NCBI GenBank assembly: GCA_945861565.1 | Contig: CAMAUY010000034.1 | Span: forward strand, 1-42,960 | Length of the DNA stretch: 42,960 nucleotides | Source of the DNA: Akkermansia muciniphila | Lineage (GTDB): Bacteria; Verrucomicrobiota; Verrucomicrobiia; Limisphaerales; UBA9464 | Direction of reading: 5' to 3' | Shown here: positions 41,939 through 42,960 of the stretch, piece after piece | Layout of the letters: each line of letters starts with the position of its first letter | Numbering within the stretch: position 1 is the first letter of the stretch | Notes under the pieces: generated by a model | What the model saw: the letters and a program-made list of their open reading frames with translations, nothing else | Database searches by the model: none | What the model was told of the DNA's origin: nothing | Program-made: the position numbers and the translations under genes

Positions 41939-42206
41939 ATCGGGCTTCCTCCAGTTCCTTTTCCTCGCGCTTATGTTCCGCCATCTGCTCGGCGAACGGC
42001 TTTTCGCCAGGTTTGCGCTTCAGGATGCCGCGCAACCGTCGGATCGTGACGGCGGTGACGGGTTTCAGGAGAATGCCGTCGGCAGTGGCTTCGACGATGG
42101 CTTTGGTACCGTCTTCAATGTGGAACTGTTTACGTAACCGCCGGGGGATCACCACCTGGCCCTTGGTGGTGAACCAGACGGCGCTTGGGGTGTCAGGCAT
42201 ACTCAT
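41913..42206 (-). CDS. AbrB/SpoVT-family antitoxin (VapB-like)
   Basis: The protein has 97 residues. The swapped-hairpin DNA-binding domain is at about 9-50 (AVWFTTKGQVVIPRRLRKQF, then HIEDGTKAIVEATADGILLKP). The C-terminal part is basic then acidic (LRGILKRKPGEKPF, EHKREEKELEEA) and probably wraps the toxin. It should bind the upstream operator with the toxin as co-repressor. ATGs at 42206 and 42200 are both possible. Neither has a clear ribosome-binding site, and the first is used here. The longer frame to 42422 has no family support. The gene is followed by the toxin with an overlap of 26 bases. Confidence 0.85.
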   Translation of the reverse strand: MSMPDTPSAVWFTTKGQVVIPRRLRKQFHIEDGTKAIVEATADGILLKPVTAVTIRRLRGILKRKPGEKPFAEQMAEHKREEKELEEARYDHSTGSR

Positions 42207-42250
42207 TTTCAAGGTATCGCATTGTAAAAAAAATCCATCAATAGATATTT

Positions 42251-42275
42251 GTAGGAATCGCGAACCATTTCCTAC
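42251..42275 (-). promoter_or_regulatory. Inverted repeat, probable operator of the toxin-antitoxin pair
   Basis: GTAGGAA (42251-42257) and TTCCTAC (42269-42275) are exact complements 11 bases apart, about 45-70 bases before the antitoxin start. A TATAGT hexamer (minus strand, 42274-42279) touches the outer arm. AbrB-type antitoxins bind such dyads to control their own operon. Confidence 0.5.
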
Positions 42276-42566
42276 TATACCCCGACCCGGACGGACGTCG
42301 GGAACCAAGAAAACGCCGGCGCCGCGGTTCCCACCCTTCCCAATAGGTATCCTATTCAAGAGCAATGCTATCTTGTGTTGCGTAGCCCTTCTCCCGTATT
42401 CGAAATGGATGCAACCCCCCACCTACGGCTATGCGTTCCCCGGTCAAATCTCCGTCCGGTAGAAACCCATCCGGGATTGGTCACGCGCCGGCTTCGAAAT
42501 CGCCCTCGCATTTCTCCTCGTTCGAAGCGCGGAAGGAGTTCGTCATCGGCCTCAATCTTGTCTCCG

Positions 42567-42938
42567 GCTTTGAAGGTCGGCCACGATGGCGTTTGGATCG
42601 GAGCCGCCCCGGAACTGCTCTTCATCGCCGACCGTCATCACGATGATGTTCCCGACGGAGCCGCTTACTTCATTGATTGGTACGATACGCAGCATTGCCA
42701 CAACCCCGTCTCGGAACGTTGGGACCGCAGCAACGGACGCATCTACCGAATGCAATTCGACGCCACGTACAAATCGCGCACCGTCAACCTGGCGACGCTC
42801 GATGAACATTGGAGAAAATATTCAACGAGGCACCGCTTTGGGCCTACGACGGCCGGGCCGGCCGCGATCACTCTCAACGCCTCTGCGCGAGCTGCCATCG
42901 ATTTCGTGGAGACGGAATCCAGATCGGCCCGGAACTGA
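42567..42938 (+). pseudogene. Deletion remnant of a PVC-type dehydrogenase/haem protein
   Basis: The frame reads KVGHDGVWIGAAPELLFIAD, then DDVPDG. This block belongs to the early propeller of large PVC haem/dehydrogenase proteins. It passes directly into AAYFIDWYDTQHCHNP, then WDRSNGRIYRMQF, a block that normally lies several hundred residues later. The missing middle implies an in-frame internal deletion. Upstream residues in the same frame (rich in Arg, Ser and Pro) do not look like this family. After EHWRKYS the sequence again loses resemblance and stops at 42938. No signal peptide or CxxCH site is seen. Further decay may continue beyond the window. Confidence 0.6.
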
Positions 42939-42960
42939 CCGGTGCTGAGGGGCACGGCAT

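Overview
The window comes from a GC-rich Verrucomicrobiota genome, most likely a Pedosphaera/Limisphaerales-type member. The pointers are a PVC-type CxxCH haem protein with its beta-propeller, an ECF sigma factor carried on a membrane-anchored fusion protein, a secreted sulfatase, a MoxR/DUF58/DUF4381/VWA/TPR operon, and a hem operon with a HemX-like membrane protein. No plasmid, phage or CRISPR signature is visible.

Layout. 1-1137 is mobile-element debris: the 3' end of an IS3-family transposase and, further on, a solitary IS21-like terminus. 1138-3780 is a sigma-70/transmembrane/thioredoxin-like fusion. 3784-5035 holds a decayed TldD/PmbA-like gene and an initiator tRNA with its own promoter and terminator. 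5199-9076 has a secreted glycoside hydrolase with an inserted PA14 module, an ECF sigma factor with a small partner gene, and a truncated FG-GAP/HYR gene. 9075-16053 carries an M48 lipoprotein protease, a divergent ferredoxin and tandem-ACT pair, FtsH and the PVC haem protein. 16124-21129 is a plus-strand housekeeping and signalling run: prfB with its programmed +1 frameshift, trpC, a Ser/Thr kinase, N-carbamoylputrescine amidase and a metallophosphoesterase. 21140-25042 is a minus-strand operon in which every junction overlaps: hemX-like, hemA, hemC, TPR protein. 25182-29269 has a sulfatase-alpha/beta hydrolase fusion, a small DMT-like membrane protein and a PaaK-type ligase. 29274-32585 is minus-strand: a DAACS symporter, a membrane zinc protease and SppA. 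32892-39628 has ribH and then the six-gene MoxR/Bat-type operon. 39622-42206 is minus-strand: a LysR regulator, a TPR membrane protein and a PIN/AbrB toxin-antitoxin pair. The right edge holds a deletion derivative of a second PVC haem/dehydrogenase gene.

How genes work together. The hem cluster couples glutamyl-tRNA reductase, porphobilinogen deaminase and a HemX-like protein through 1-4 base overlaps. The Bat-type operon encodes an AAA+ ATPase, a DUF58 partner, two VWA membrane proteins and periplasmic TPR/coiled-coil parts of one envelope machine. The glycoside hydrolase and sulfatase fusion suggest extracellular polysaccharide breakdown. The least ordinary architectures are the sigma-factor/redoxin fusion whose redox cysteines are gone, the PA14 module placed inside a C-terminal beta domain, the sulfatase-hydrolase fusion, and the HemX-like protein without the WWD tryptophans. 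All calls are made by eye from sequence motifs and no database search was run.
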